DNA of 54,400 nt from Verrucomicrobiota bacterium (GTDB taxonomy: Bacteria; Verrucomicrobiota; Verrucomicrobiia; Opitutales; Opitutaceae): NCBI GenBank assembly GCA_016235555.1, contig JACRKC010000116.1, positions 1 to 54,400 of the forward strand, given 5' to 3'. Positions within the stretch are counted from its first letter, which is position 1; the number at the start of each line of letters is the position of its first letter. The notes below the pieces were generated by a model. It was not told the DNA's origin and did not search any database. It worked only from the letters and a program-made list of their open reading frames with translations. A program made the translations under genes and the position numbers. Shown one piece after another: positions 1-9,741 of this stretch.

Positions 1-3000
1 AGCGCCGCGCCACTCGCCCCGGCCGTGAAACCGTCCTCGGTGCCGTCCTGCAACGTGTATTGGCCGGTGCGCACCGTGCCCGCCCGATGGTTGTAGAGCT
101 CGATCACGCGCAGCAGCTCGGCGAGGTTGAGCCGGCCGTCGGGCGGTGTGCCGGCGCCTGAGCCCACCGTATCGGCGCTGTGCAAGGGCTGGAGCAGCAG
201 GGGATCGGGTTGAGCGAGGGCATTGAGGACGTTGCCGGATTGCTGCACGGTGAGCAGCACGGCCAGCGGGACGGTGGCGCGCGCGTCGGCGGGGGCGTTG
301 AGCGTGTAGGTGAACGTGACCGGGCTCGCGGGCACGGTTGTCCACGTCCACTCGAGGAGGCTCGTCGCGCCGGCCGCCGGCTGTGCCGAGGTGCCCGTGG
401 CCGTGGTGCTGGCGAGGCTCCAGCCGGCCGGCAGCAACACCTGCCAGACGAGCCGGCCGAGCGCGCCACCGTGCGTGACGGAGTTGGCAACGACGACGGC
501 GCGACCGGCGTGAAAACCGAGTCCCGACACGGCGTGCGTGCCCGAGGCCGACACCGTGCCGGTCTGCACGAGCACGATGGCGGCGTCGCTGGTCGCGGAA
601 CCCGCCGAATTGGTGACCGTCACGGTGTAGCGCCCCGTGGCGGAGTTCGCGACAGCGGTGAGTGAGAGCGTCGCGTCGGTCGCCCCCGCGATCGGCGCGC
701 CGTCCTTGTTCCATTGGTAAGTGAACGGCGCCAGCCCGCCGACCGTGACGCTGAGCGTGACGGAGCCACCGGCATTGACGGACTGGCTTTGCGGCTGGGC
801 CGCCACGGCCGGGGCGTTCGTGACGGTGAGCGCGGCGGGCTGGCTGGTGACCGAACCGGTGCTGTTGGTCACCACGACATCGTAGCTCCCTGCATCCGAC
901 GATTGCACCGCGGCGAACGCCAACGAAGCGTTGGTGGCGCCGGCGATGGGCGTGCCGCCCTTGCGCCACTGATACGTTAACGACGCCGCACTGGTCGCCG
1001 TCACGGACAGGGTCGCGGGCAGGCCGAGCGCCACCGACCTGCCGGCCGGCTGCACGCTGATGGTGATCGGCACCATCACGGTCAGAATCGCAGCCGCGCT
1101 CGTGGTGGAACCGAGTTCGTTGGTGACGACGACGGTGTAGCTGCCGGCATCCGCGGCTTGCACGCTGGTGATTGTGAGAGAGGCGTTGGTGGCGCCGGAG
1201 AGCGCGGTTGAGCCGCGATACCATTGGTAGGTGAATGGCAAGGCGCTGGTCGCGACCACCGACATCGCAACGGAACTGCCAGGAGCCACTGTCCGGGACC
1301 CGGGCGGCGTCGCGATCGCCGGCAAGGCCGCGGCGGCACTGACTGAAGCCCCCCTCGCGCCAACACTGGTCATAAACAGCCGACCTGCGTCGGTGATCGC
1401 CAACGACGACGGAAAGTAGTTGGCGGAGGCAGCAAAGCCGTAGGCGCCAAACGAAGTATCGCGAGCGCCGTCGGACGTGAGGCGAGCCAGATGCGCGGTG
1501 CCGGGCGCGCCGCCAATGTTCGAAAAATCACCATGCACCAAAATCCGGCCATCTTCCTGTAGCTGGATCGAATTAACTGTATTCTGCGCGGGTGGAGCGA
1601 AGCTCGTGTCGAGAGCCCCAGAACTCAGGAGCCGCGCCAGTCCGCTGCGCCCCACGTCGTTGATCAGAGCGAGCCAGCCTCCGACCAGAATCTTACCATC
1701 CGGCTGCAATGCGAGGGCATAAGGGGTGGCCCAAAAGCCGCCGGAGCCCACGGAAAAACTGGTGTCAATCGTGCCGTCGGAATTCAGGCGCAAGATCGCA
1801 TACTTGAACGCGCCGTTGTAGGTGCTGAAATTTCCACCGATTACGATTTTCCCATCAGGCTGCAGCACCGCGCAATGAACTCTTCCGTCCGTTGTCGCGC
1901 CTGCGAAATTCAGGTCGATCGCACCCGAATTTGTCAGCACACCGATCCGATAATACTGGGTGTTGTTCACGACATGAGAACGCCCTGCGACGAGAATTCG
2001 TCCCCTCGGCAAAAGCAGCAGCGACAAACCGCCGGTGCCACTGAAACCTGGATCCACCGCGAAGTTCTGATCCGGTGTGCCATCAGGATGGAGCCGCAGC
2101 AGTCCGCTGACCGGTGCTCCGTTATAGTGCGTGAAACTGCCGCTGATGAAAATCTTCCCATCGGGCTGCACCACGGCGGCGTCGACACTGGGAAAGAAGG
2201 CGGTCGTCGAGGTGGCGCCGGCGCCGCCGAAATTGAACTGGGCATCGACTTCGCCGTCGGGTTTCAAACGCATGAAGTTGTTGGGAACGGCGACGCCGCG
2301 GAGGTTCTTGAAGAACCCGCCCACCAGCGTGTGACCCGTTGGCAACGGAACCAGCACCTTGATTTCACCCCACGAGCGCAGGGAGAAATTCACCGCACTG
2401 GCCAATGTGCCATCACCGTTCACCCGGGCAAAACGCGCGCGTAAGACCGTCGCCCCGCTGGGCTGGTAGTAGTAATCAAAACCTCCACCGAGAAGGATTG
2501 ACCCGCCCGGTAGCGTCCCGGCCGCATCGACACCACTTGTGAAACCGGATGACACATAGCTCGAATCGCGGGAGCCGTTGGCGTTCAAGCGGGCGAACGA
2601 TCGGGCGGTAGAGCCGGCAAACGTCGAAAAGTAGCCGCCCGCCAAGACACGCCCTTGCGCATCGATCGTGAGCGCGCGCACCTCACCGTTGAATCCGGCA
2701 CCGACGGCGGCGCTGAAGGTCGTATCGATGCCACCAGCCCCGGAAAGGCGCCCAATGTTGCCGGCCGACATGCCGTTGATTGAAGTGAAATAGCCGCCGA
2801 CCAACAGCGCGCCATCGGACTGGAGCGCGCATGCCGCCACCGAATAAACGCCGCTCCCGTTGATCGTCGGCGCGTAGGTCGAGTCGAGAGAGCCGTCGGC
2901 ATTCAGCCGGGCCAGCCGAGCACGAGACGTCGCGGCCCCACCGGCCGCAACGAAGATGGCGAAGCCGCCACCGACGATCACTTTGTCGTCGGACTGCACC

Positions 3001-4505
3001 ACGATGGTTTTGACGACATCGTTGAACCCGCGATTCATGAAATCGGTGTCCAGCGATCCATTGGCATGGAGACGCACCAAGTAATCGCGGGTCGCCCCGG
3101 CGAATTGCGTGAAGGTGCCTCCGACGAGAATCTTGCCATCGCTCTGTCGGGCGAGCGCGCAGACCCTGGCGTTCAGTGCCCCGCCGGCATTCGGCGCTGC
3201 ACTCGCTGCAAATCCAGGATCGACCGTGCCATCCGGGTTGAGGCGCGCGAGGAATCGGCGTGGGAACCCGTCGACCCGATCGAATTCGCCACCAATGACG
3301 ATTTTCCCGTCCGGCTGCACGAGCAGGGCGCAGACTGTATTGTCGATCTCCGGGGGCGTGAAAGTCAGGTCGAGGGCGCCGTCAGCCGTGAGTCGCGCGA
3401 TGCCGGTGCGGCGCACGCCGTCGATGCTGGCAAACTTGCCTGCAATGTAAGCGCGTCCGTCGGCGAGCGGCACGACGGCGGTTCCGTAGGCGCCCAGCAC
3501 TTGTGACTCGGGTTGCGGCTGCCACGCCGGATCCGGCGCGACGAGCGTCGGATAACTCGTCGGCGCGACGCCCAGGCGGGCGACGGCCGAGTTCGTCGTG
3601 CCGACGCTGTTGGTCACCGCTACGTCGTAGTAGTCGGCGTCGGTGCGGCTCGCGGTGGGGATGGTGTAGGTGGCGTTGGTCGCGCTCGCGAGGGCGAGGC
3701 CGTTGCGGCGCCATTGATAGGTGAGCGTCGCCGTGCCGGTGGCGGTCACGGAGAACGTCGCGGGCTGGCCGGCGGTGACGAGGGTGTTCTGCGGTTGCGC
3801 AGTGATGGTCGGCGCGACAGACGGCTCGGTGTAGGTGATTTGGAGCGACGGGGGCGCAGTGCCTTCGCGGGAGGAGAAGCGGGCGGCGGCGGCGGTCTCG
3901 TCGGTGGCGCGCAGGAGCCAGCCGAAATTCGTGGCGGGGTTGGCCAGCCAGGCTTGCACGTCGGACGCGAGGGCGGCGGAGGTGATCGTAATGTTGCCGG
4001 TCGTCGCGGGCACGGTTTGGGTGGCGCTGGCCGTGGCCGCGAAGTCGCCGCCGGCGGCCGTCCACGCGGAAATTGCGGTGTCGTGGAAGCGCAGCAGCCA
4101 CGTGGCGTCGCCGGCGGTGGCGGCGACGCCCCCACCCTCGCCGCGCGAGGCGTCGGACGTGCCCTCGCCCCAATCGGCGGAGAGGCGGTGTAACCCGAGC
4201 GTGAGCGGATGGCTGCGCGGCGAGGTGACAGCGAGCGTGAGCGTGACACCCGTGACGGTGGCGCCCGCGGGGATCTGGCCGGCGAGATCGAATTTCACGA
4301 GGGCGCGCAGCGTGCGGTTCTGGCCGCTGAGCCCGGCGAAGAAGGAGACGCCCTTGGCGTTGGCGAGCGGCGTGGAGCCGTCGCTGTAGATCGTCGTATC
4401 CCTCACCGGCACGAGCGTAACCGTGGCGGCATCCGCCAGCGTCAGGGCGGCGACGAGCAGGGCTGGTGCAGAGCGGAGGCGGCGCAGGAGGGGGCGGAGT
4501 CTCAT
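1..4505 (-). CDS. Secreted delta-60 repeat / Ig-like domain protein, 3' end cut by window edge
   Basis: One frame stays open from an ATG at 4505 to base 1, giving at least 1501 residues. The start MRLRPLLRRLRSAPALLVAA resembles a signal peptide. Next comes a domain of the DNRLRE/disaggregatase-related type (residues about 25-220, with TTIYSDG and VKFDLAGQIPAG), then an Ig-like domain (ITAQPQNTLVTAGQPATFSV). About 700 residues of delta-60 repeats follow, each with a variant of LQPDGKIVIGG, and then three or more further Ig-like domains (TYQWRKGG, DAGSYTVVVTN). Close to the left edge is LNLAELLRVIELYN followed by TEDGF, a dockerin-like tail pattern. The repeats suggest an extracellular beta-rich surface or adhesion protein; the ligand cannot be told. 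Family membership is clear, function is inference. The stop codon lies outside the window. Confidence 0.85.
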   Translation of the reverse strand, partial: MRLRPLLRRLRSAPALLVAALTLADAATVTLVPVRDTTIYSDGSTPLANAKGVSFFAGLSGQNRTLRALVKFDLAGQIPAGATVTGVTLTLAVTSPRSHPLTLGLHRLSADWGEGTSDASRGEGGGVAATAGDATWLLRFHDTAISAWTAAGGDFAATASATQTVPATTGNITITSAALASDVQAWLANPATNFGWLLRATDETAAAARFSSREGTAPPSLQITYTEPSVAPTITAQPQNTLVTAGQPATFSVTATGTATLTYQWRRNGLALASATNATYTIPTASRTDADYYDVAVTNSVGTTNSAVARLGVAPTSYPTLVAPDPAWQPQPESQVLGAYGTAVVPLADGRAYIAGKFASIDGVRRTGIARLTADGALDLTFTPPEIDNTVCALLVQPDGKIVIGGEFDRVDGFPRRFLARLNPDGTVDPGFAASAAPNAGGALNARVCALARQSDGKILVGGTFTQFAGATRDYLVRLHANGSLDTDFMNRGFNDVVKTIVVQSDDKVIVGGGFAIFVAAGGAATSRARLARLNADGSLDSTYAPTINGSGVYSVAACALQSDGALLVGGYFTSINGMSAGNIGRLSGAGGIDTTFSAAVGAGFNGEVRALTIDAQGRVLAGGYFSTFAGSTARSFARLNANGSRDSSYVSSGFTSGVDAAGTLPGGSILLGGGFDYYYQPSGATVLRARFARVNGDGTLASAVNFSLRSWGEIKVLVPLPTGHTLVGGFFKNLRGVAVPNNFMRLKPDGEVDAQFNFGGAGATSTTAFFPSVDAAVVQPDGKIFISGSFTHYNGAPVSGLLRLHPDGTPDQNFAVDPGFSGTGGLSLLLLPRGRILVAGRSHVVNNTQYYRIGVLTNSGAIDLNFAGATTDGRVHCAVLQPDGKIVIGGNFSTYNGAFKYAILRLNSDGTIDTSFSVGSGGFWATPYALALQPDGKILVGGWLALINDVGRSGLARLLSSGALDTSFAPPAQNTVNSIQLQEDGRILVHGDFSNIGGAPGTAHLARLTSDGARDTSFGAYGFAASANYFPSSLAITDAGRLFMTSVGARGASVSAAAALPAIATPPGSRTVAPGSSVAMSVVATSALPFTYQWYRGSTALSGATNASLTITSVQAADAGSYTVVVTNELGSTTSAAAILTVMVPITISVQPAGRSVALGLPATLSVTATSAASLTYQWRKGGTPIAGATNASLAFAAVQSSDAGSYDVVVTNSTGSVTSQPAALTVTNAPAVAAQPQSQSVNAGGSVTLSVTVGGLAPFTYQWNKDGAPIAGATDATLSLTAVANSATGRYTVTVTNSAGSATSDAAIVLVQTGTVSASGTHAVSGLGFHAGRAVVVANSVTHGGALGRLVWQVLLPAGWSLASTTATGTSAQPAAGATSLLEWTWTTVPASPVTFTYTLNAPADARATVPLAVLLTVQQSGNVLNALAQPDPLLLQPLHSADTVGSGAGTPPDGRLNLAELLRVIELYNHRAGTVRTGQYTLQDGTEDGFTAGASGAA

Positions 4506-4970
4506 GAGGTGGAGGGCCGGGCGGACCCGGTCCGCACCGCGGGGCAACCTGTCGCCCGCCAGGCGGAAGTTCAAAGGGAAACCCCGGTGTGCGGTCGGGA
4601 AAATCTCCCGATGCACCTGGCCGGCGCTCATCCCTGAATGTCCGCCGGCGCGAACGGCGCGGATCGGAATGCGGCGACGATTCGCTTCATCCGCCCCCTG
4701 CGCTCCGCCGGCGACATGGAGGCCATGCCGGAATGCTGCGGCGCAAAAAGGTGGAGCGGCTTGACCTCAAGACGCTGGATTGCCGGGTCGACCCGGGTCT
4801 CCGGATTCCAGCTTGCGATCAGGTTGAGACTGATCCGTCGGGAGGTAGGAGCCTGCTTGCAGGCGATTCAGCTCGTAGCCCATCGCCTGCAAGCAGGCTC
4901 CTACAAATCGGGCACGTCTCATCTTGAAAGCGAATTGGAATGAAAGCGCGTTGAGGGCAACGCGCTCCAC
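4506..4970. other. Intergenic region with palindromic repeats, no gene seen
   Basis: The 465 bases between the delta-60 gene and the sulfatase stop codon hold no convincing ORF; those that exist are Arg-rich shadows. It contains a perfect 23-bp inverted repeat at 4845-4904 and a shorter hairpin at 4945-4974 that runs into the sulfatase stop codon. A diverged copy of the latter is visible at about 4752-4780 in reverse orientation. Confidence 0.7.
4845..4904. repeat. REP-like palindrome, family B (GTAGGAGC...)
   Basis: Perfect 23-bp arms (4845-4867 and 4882-4904; arm starts GTAGGAGCCTGCTTGC) separated by 14 nt. A second copy with the same outer bases and compensated inner bases lies inside the M16 peptidase gene at 29771-29827. 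The compensatory changes indicate selection or copying as a hairpin. Confidence 0.85.
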
Positions 4971-4974
4971 CTAC
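4945..4974. repeat. Short hairpin repeat, family E
   Basis: GCGCGTTGAGGGCAACGCGC forms an 8-9 bp stem followed by TCCACCTAC; the CTA in this tail is the complement of the sulfatase TAG stop codon (4971-4973). A second copy lies at 26771-26799 inside the receptor kinase gene. Confidence 0.7.
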
Positions 4975-7079
4975 GGCACGGTGTAGATTTCCACGAGGGC
5001 GGTGCCGGTGGTGTTGCCGACGCCGCTCACGGTCGCGGTGTAGTTGCCCGCGGAGAGTTCCACGAGGAGCGCGGCGTCGCGGCTGCCACTCGGGAAGGCA
5101 AACGCACCGGCACTCGCGGCGGCGGCGGAGATCGCGGCGGCGTTGGCAGCGGTGGACCAGTTGTCATTGGTCGCGAGCGCGGTCGTGGACGTGGAGGAGA
5201 AAAGCGCGATCTGCGGATCGGCGACCGTGCCGGTGACGCCGAAACTCGCGAGCGCGGGGCCGGCGGCGCGGAGGAGCACTTTCACCGTGCCGCTGCCGCT
5301 GATCACGAAGCCGGGGATGAGCACGCTCTCGCCCGTGCCGACGAAGGCGCGCGTGCTGGCGTTGACGAGCGCGGCGGACGATGCGGTCGCGTCGGCGTCG
5401 TAGGTTTCGAGGAGCACGAGGCCCGACGCGGCGCCGGTGCCGACGACGGCGGTGTAGGCGCCGGGGGCAAGGTTGGCGACGAGCGCGGCGTCGCGGCCAC
5501 CGCTCGTGAGCGCGAACGCGCCGACCGAGGAGAACGTCGTCGCGTCGGCCGCGAGCCAGTTGTCGTTGGTCGCGATGGTCGTGGCGCCGGAGACGAGTGT
5601 GAGGGACGGATCGGCGAGCGCGCCGGTGACGCCGAAGGCCGCGAGGCCCGGGCCGACGGCGCGCGTGAGCACGCGTTTCGATGCCGCCGGCCCTGAGCCG
5701 GTCGAAGGGCTGCCGGAGATCACGAAGCCGGCGATGGGCGTGCCGGCGGCACCGCCGATCTGGGCGCGCGTGGCGAGGTTGACGAGGCGCGCGGTGCCGG
5801 AGACGGGGACCGGTGTCTCGGGACCGGTGAGACGGGCGATGGCGGCGTCCATCGCGGTGCGGAGGCGCGTGGCGACGGCGGATTGCGCGGCGAGCTGGTT
5901 GTTCGTCTCGGAGGGATCGGCGGCGATGTCGTAGAGTTCGTCTCGCTGCGCGAGGCGGATGAGTTTCCAGTTGCCCTCGAAGTGCGCGGTGTTGGCGAGC
6001 GAGACGATGGTGAACGCGCGGTCGGCGCGCACGGTGCCGCCGCGGAGCTCGGACCAGAGGTTCGCGCCGTCGAAGGCGAGCGAGTTGCGCGGTGTGACGC
6101 CGACGGCCGCGGCGAGCGTGGGGAAGAGATCGGCGGCGGCGATGAACTGCGCCGAGGTCGTGCCGGCCGCGATGACGCCGGGCCACCGGGCGAGCGCAGG
6201 CGTCCGGATGCCGCCTTCGTAGACGTTGCCCTTGGCGAGACGGAGCGGGGCGTTGCTCGCCGGCGCCTGGCCGGCGCCGCCGTTGTCAGAGAAGAACAGC
6301 ACGAGCGTGTCGGCGGCGATTTTTTGCGCGTCGAGTTCGGCGAGCACGCGGCCGACGTTGGTGTCGAGGCTCTCGAGCATCGCGGCGTAGGTCTGTGCCT
6401 CGCCGGTGAGCGTGGGGTAGCTGGCCTTGAGCGAGTCGGGCGCTTCGAGGGGCGTGTGCGGGGCGTTGAACGAGAGCACGTGGAAAAATGGCTTCGCGGG
6501 ATCGCGGGCGCGGAGGAGGCCGATGGCCTCGGTCGCGATGAGGTCGGTGGTGTAGCCGGCTTCGTTGAGCGCGGTGCCGTTGCGCTGCCAGTCGAGGCGG
6601 CCGTTGGCCTCGGCGAGGTGGGTCGAGTAGGTGACGGCCGCGCCGAGGAAGCCGTAGAAGTGATCGAAGCCGCGGCTGTTGGGCAGGCGCGCGGCGCTGG
6701 TGGAGCCGAGGTGCCATTTGCCGAGGAGCGCGGTCGCGTAGCCGGCGGCGCGAAACGTCTCGGACGCGAGGTGCTCGGTGAGCGCGAGGCCGTCCTGGTT
6801 GGGCCCGATCTGCTCGCGCAGGCCGAGGCGGAGCGCGGCTCGGCCGGTGAGAAACGCGGCACGCGTGGGCGTGCAACTCGGGTTGGCGTAGAAGCGGTCA
6901 AGTTCGACGCCGTCGCGGCGGAGGCGGTCGAGGTTGGGCATGCGCGCGACGCCGCCGTGCCACGGCACGTCGCCCCAGCCGAGATCGTCGGCGATGACGA
7001 CGAGGACGTTGGGCGCGGCGGCGGCGCGGAGGGACGAGAGCGCGAGAGCGAGCGCGAGGAGGGCGAAGAGGGGTTTCAT
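4971..7079 (-). CDS. Secreted sulfatase (arylsulfatase family, FGly type)
   Basis: 702 residues from the ATG at 7079. I prefer this start to an upstream in-frame one because it gives a clean signal peptide (MKPLFALLALALALSSLRAA, residues 1-22). The sulfatase fold occupies about residues 23-425: DD at 31-32, the formylglycine signature CTPTR with C69, GKWHLG (K121, H123) and SDNGG (D265, N266), all as expected for a Ca-dependent sulfatase that hydrolyses sulfate esters, here outside the cytoplasm. Residues about 429-570 and 571-702 are two copies of a C-terminal domain (LVNxxTRAxVG..GFVISG..RAxGP..FGVTG..NDNW..DAALxxxL) that also ends the neighbouring YHYH protein. The first copy carries an 8-residue in-frame insertion at 458-466 from a palindromic repeat. 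The substrate is unknown; sulfated polysaccharide is a guess. Confidence 0.93.
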   Translation of the reverse strand: MKPLFALLALALALSSLRAAAAPNVLVVIADDLGWGDVPWHGGVARMPNLDRLRRDGVELDRFYANPSCTPTRAAFLTGRAALRLGLREQIGPNQDGLALTEHLASETFRAAGYATALLGKWHLGSTSAARLPNSRGFDHFYGFLGAAVTYSTHLAEANGRLDWQRNGTALNEAGYTTDLIATEAIGLLRARDPAKPFFHVLSFNAPHTPLEAPDSLKASYPTLTGEAQTYAAMLESLDTNVGRVLAELDAQKIAADTLVLFFSDNGGAGQAPASNAPLRLAKGNVYEGGIRTPALARWPGVIAAGTTSAQFIAAADLFPTLAAAVGVTPRNSLAFDGANLWSELRGGTVRADRAFTIVSLANTAHFEGNWKLIRLAQRDELYDIAADPSETNNQLAAQSAVATRLRTAMDAAIARLTGPETPVPVSGTARLVNLATRAQIGGAAGTPIAGFVISGSPSTGSGPAASKRVLTRAVGPGLAAFGVTGALADPSLTLVSGATTIATNDNWLAADATTFSSVGAFALTSGGRDAALVANLAPGAYTAVVGTGAASGLVLLETYDADATASSAALVNASTRAFVGTGESVLIPGFVISGSGTVKVLLRAAGPALASFGVTGTVADPQIALFSSTSTTALATNDNWSTAANAAAISAAAASAGAFAFPSGSRDAALLVELSAGNYTATVSGVGNTTGTALVEIYTVP
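5691..5709. repeat. 24-bp palindromic element, family A, in frame in the sulfatase
   Basis: The core CCCTGAGCCGGTCGAAGGG is imperfectly palindromic. It encodes the extra PSTGSGPA residues that are absent from the second copy of the same C-terminal domain. The insertion is 8 codons long, so the frame is kept. Confidence 0.8.
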
Positions 7080-7100
7080 CGAAATTTCGGCAAAAGAACC

Positions 7101-7200
7101 AACCGCTGATGAACACTCATGGGCACTGATGCAGAGAATGAAGGCCCGCCGCACGTAGAACCGGATTCGGATCAGTGTTCATCAGTGACAATCAGTGGTT
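7101..7200. repeat. Inverted repeat built on ATCAGTGTTCATCAGTG
   Basis: 7101-7130 (AACCGCTGATGAACACT...) and 7171-7200 (ATCAGTGTTCATCAGTGACA...) are imperfect reverse complements in the 140-bp gap between the sulfatase start and the YHYH gene stop. Each arm also has a short internal period (CAGTG..CAGTG). The element may act as a hairpin between the two cotranscribed genes. Confidence 0.65.
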
Positions 7201-7219
7201 CAATTGCGGTCTCCGAGGA

Positions 7220-9616
7220 TTATTGCACCACGTAGATTTCCACGAGGGCGGTGCCGGTGGTGGCGCCCACGCCGCTCACGGTCGCGGTGTAGTTGCCGGC
7301 GGAGAGATCGACGAGAAGCGCGGCGTCGCGACTGCCACTCGGGAACGCAAACGCGCCGGCGCTCGTGGCGGCGGCGGAGATCGCAGCGGCGTTGGTGGCG
7401 GTGGACCAGTTGTCATTGGTCGCGAGGGCGGTTGTCGAAGCGGAAGAATAAAGCGAGATCTGCGGATCGGCGAGCGCGCCGGTGACGCCGAAACTCGCGA
7501 GCGCGGGACCGGCGGCGCGGAGGAGCACTTTCACCGTGCCGCTGCCACTGATCACGAAGCCGGGGATGAGCACGCTCTCGCCCGTGCCAACGAAGGCGCG
7601 CGTGGATGCGTTCACGAGCGTTGCACCGGTGCTGGAAATCGAGTCGGCGTCGTAGAGCTCGAGCAGGGTCACGCCGCTGCCGTCCCCTGCGCCGACCACG
7701 ACGGAGTAGGCGCCGGCGGCGAGCGAGGAAACCAGCGCGGCATCGCGGCTGCCGGTGGTGAGGGCAAACGCGCCGACGCTGGTGAACGTGGCGGCATCGC
7801 CGGCGAGCCAGTTGTCGTTGGTCGCGACGGTCGCGCCTCCGGCGACGAGCGTCAGGTTCGGATCGGCCAGCACGCCGGTCACGCCGAGGGAGGTCAGCGT
7901 CGGACCGACCGCCCGGGCCAGCATTCGTTTCACGACCGCCTGCCCTGAGCCGGTCGAAGGGCTGCCGCCGAGGACAAAGCCCGAGATGGGCGTGCCGGCG
8001 GCGCCGCCGACCTGCGCGCGCGTGGCGAGGTTGATCAGGCGGGCGGTGCCGGTGGCACCGGGAGTTTGCACGGTCGATGCGCCGGAATAGGCGGCAGAGC
8101 CGTGGCCGTTGACGCCGCTGAGTCCGCCGGTGCCGCGCGTGTCGTAGGTCGCGACCGCGGTGAGCGTGACGCGGTAGTAAGCGGCCACCGTCGAGCTGGT
8201 GTGCGTGGTGGTGAGGCCCGCGCTGGTCACGCCGCTGGCGAGCGTCGTGTAGTTCGTGCCATCGCTCGACGAAGCGACCGCGTAGGTGCCGCCCTCGACC
8301 GAGTTCCAGCTCACGAGCACGTTGTTGCTCGCCGCGGCGACAGCAGTGACGGCGATGGCCGAGGCCTGGCCGCCGCGGACGTATTCGGTGACGGTCTCGG
8401 TGATCGCGTTGACGGAGCCGCCGGCGGGCGACCCGTAATACCAGCGGCCGACGATGTAGGGGAACTTCGGCGTGCCGTCGGACTCGATGGTGAGGAAGTA
8501 GGCGTAGGTGCCGTTGGGAAACTCGGGCGTGACGCAGAAGCGGCCGTTGTAGAGATCGAGGTCAAAGTCGGTGCCCTGCGTTTTGCCGAGCTCGCCGACG
8601 TAATCGTAGTCCTCGAGGTAGGCGCCGAGCGGATAAGCCGTGGAGACCGCGGGGCCGGTGAGGTTGGAGGCGAGATTCGCGGTGCGGTTCTGCGCCCGCG
8701 TGGCCCACGCGGGGAGCGTCGTGCGGCCGGTGGCGGTGAGGTTGGTGGTGCCGTTGGTGCCGTCGCGTTTCTGATAGCCGGGCACTAGGCGGCGCACAGC
8801 GCTCGTGGCGTCCATCGCCGTGGCGTAGCCGTAGGGTCCGTAGAGCGGATGACCGTCGGCGAGCCAGCCGAGGATGGGCGAGTGGCGCGCGCCGGTGGCG
8901 CTGCGTTCGGCGTAGGATTTGGCGGTGGCGTTGTAGTCGACGTTGTCGCCGAGCAGATGGCGGAGCGCGGGAGTGTTGGCGTGGTAGTGGTAGTTGGCGC
9001 CGGCCTGGTGCGCGAACGCCGGATCGAAGGTCACGCCTTCGTTGATATAGGCGTCGCGGTTCCACACGCCGTCGCCGCGCAGGCCGTTGACCGGCGAGGC
9101 GTCGGTGGCGGCGGCGTTGTTGTAGGAAAACGTGTCGCGGTTGTCGAAGAGCGCCACGCCGTCGACCCCGTAGCCGATCGCGCCGGCGGGGGTGAGCGTC
9201 TTCGTCGCGGGGACGGTGGGCGTGCGCGGGAGGCGGTAGAGGACGTTTTGGTTGGCGGGAAAATTGGGAAAGTTCTGCGTCTGCGCGGCGTTGAGATACC
9301 ACGGTCCCATCGCGTGGTAGCCGAGGCCGGAGGCGCGCACGTAAACCCAGTTCGCCGAGTAGGCCACCTGCATGACGCCCGCGTAGGTCGGGGCGGATTG
9401 CACGCCCTGGCCGCGGCTCCAGGTGGTGACGGCGGCGCCGGCGTTCTTCGCCGTGGTGGTCTCGTAGAGGCGGGCGTATCGGCCCGACGGCGCGACCGAC
9501 CAGCTGGTGAGGCGCGGGTCGGCCGGCGCGGTGGACTGCGCGCGGGCCGCCGCGGCGGCGGCTGCCGCGGCGATCACGACGAGGAGCGGACCGGAGCGGG
9601 ATCGAGTGGGTTTCAT
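7220..9616 (-). CDS. Secreted YHYH-domain protein with duplicated C-terminal cassette
   Basis: 798 residues, ATG at 9616, signal peptide MKPTRSRSGPLLVVIAAAAA. The diagnostic tetrapeptide YHYH is at 209-212, inside a domain with VDGVALFDNRD (about 152) and DGHPLYGPYGY (about 252), typical of the YHYH family, whose biochemical role is not established. After it comes a fibronectin-III-like stretch (about 415-500), then two copies of the same C-terminal domain found in the sulfatase, ending in TALVEIYVVQ. The first copy has an 8-residue palindrome-derived insertion (PSTGSGQA, DNA 7943-7961). The gene lies upstream of the sulfatase on the same strand, 140 bp apart, so cotranscription is possible. 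The shared cassette probably directs both products to the same surface or export route (inference). Confidence 0.88.
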   Translation of the reverse strand: MKPTRSRSGPLLVVIAAAAAAAAARAQSTAPADPRLTSWSVAPSGRYARLYETTTAKNAGAAVTTWSRGQGVQSAPTYAGVMQVAYSANWVYVRASGLGYHAMGPWYLNAAQTQNFPNFPANQNVLYRLPRTPTVPATKTLTPAGAIGYGVDGVALFDNRDTFSYNNAAATDASPVNGLRGDGVWNRDAYINEGVTFDPAFAHQAGANYHYHANTPALRHLLGDNVDYNATAKSYAERSATGARHSPILGWLADGHPLYGPYGYATAMDATSAVRRLVPGYQKRDGTNGTTNLTATGRTTLPAWATRAQNRTANLASNLTGPAVSTAYPLGAYLEDYDYVGELGKTQGTDFDLDLYNGRFCVTPEFPNGTYAYFLTIESDGTPKFPYIVGRWYYGSPAGGSVNAITETVTEYVRGGQASAIAVTAVAAASNNVLVSWNSVEGGTYAVASSSDGTNYTTLASGVTSAGLTTTHTSSTVAAYYRVTLTAVATYDTRGTGGLSGVNGHGSAAYSGASTVQTPGATGTARLINLATRAQVGGAAGTPISGFVLGGSPSTGSGQAVVKRMLARAVGPTLTSLGVTGVLADPNLTLVAGGATVATNDNWLAGDAATFTSVGAFALTTGSRDAALVSSLAAGAYSVVVGAGDGSGVTLLELYDADSISSTGATLVNASTRAFVGTGESVLIPGFVISGSGTVKVLLRAAGPALASFGVTGALADPQISLYSSASTTALATNDNWSTATNAAAISAAATSAGAFAFPSGSRDAALLVDLSAGNYTATVSGVGATTGTALVEIYVVQ
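7943..7961. repeat. 24-bp palindromic element, family A, in frame in the YHYH gene
   Basis: Same 19-bp core as at 5691-5709, at the homologous position of the homologous domain. It was therefore probably present before the cassette was shared between the two genes. Confidence 0.8.
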
Positions 9617-9672
9617 GCGCCCGATCCTGCCGCAACCGGGTAAACCTCCTGTGTGGACCGGCCCGGAATTTT

Positions 9673-9688
9673 GTTAACGCCGGGTAAA
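9673..9688. promoter_or_regulatory. Candidate CpxR-type box upstream of the histidine kinase
   Basis: GTTAACGCCGGGTAAA reads as two half sites, GTTAA and GTAAA, separated by 6 nt, similar to the tandem GTAAA boxes bound by CpxR. It lies between the divergent YHYH and CpxA-like kinase genes. A near-identical site occurs at 11519-11534 and a lone half site (GGGTAAAC) near 9638-9646. Binding is inferred only. Confidence 0.4.
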
Positions 9689-9741
9689 GGTTGACGCTTT
9701 TTCGTGGCGGCCGGTGTAGGATGCGGCCATCTCGATTCGCC

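Noticed and set aside
4845-4904. Reading the 23-bp palindrome as an intrinsic terminator of the upstream-lying sulfatase
   Set aside because: It lies more than 60 nt beyond the stop codon without a T run, and a family member occurs inside a coding sequence, so repeat identity explains it better.
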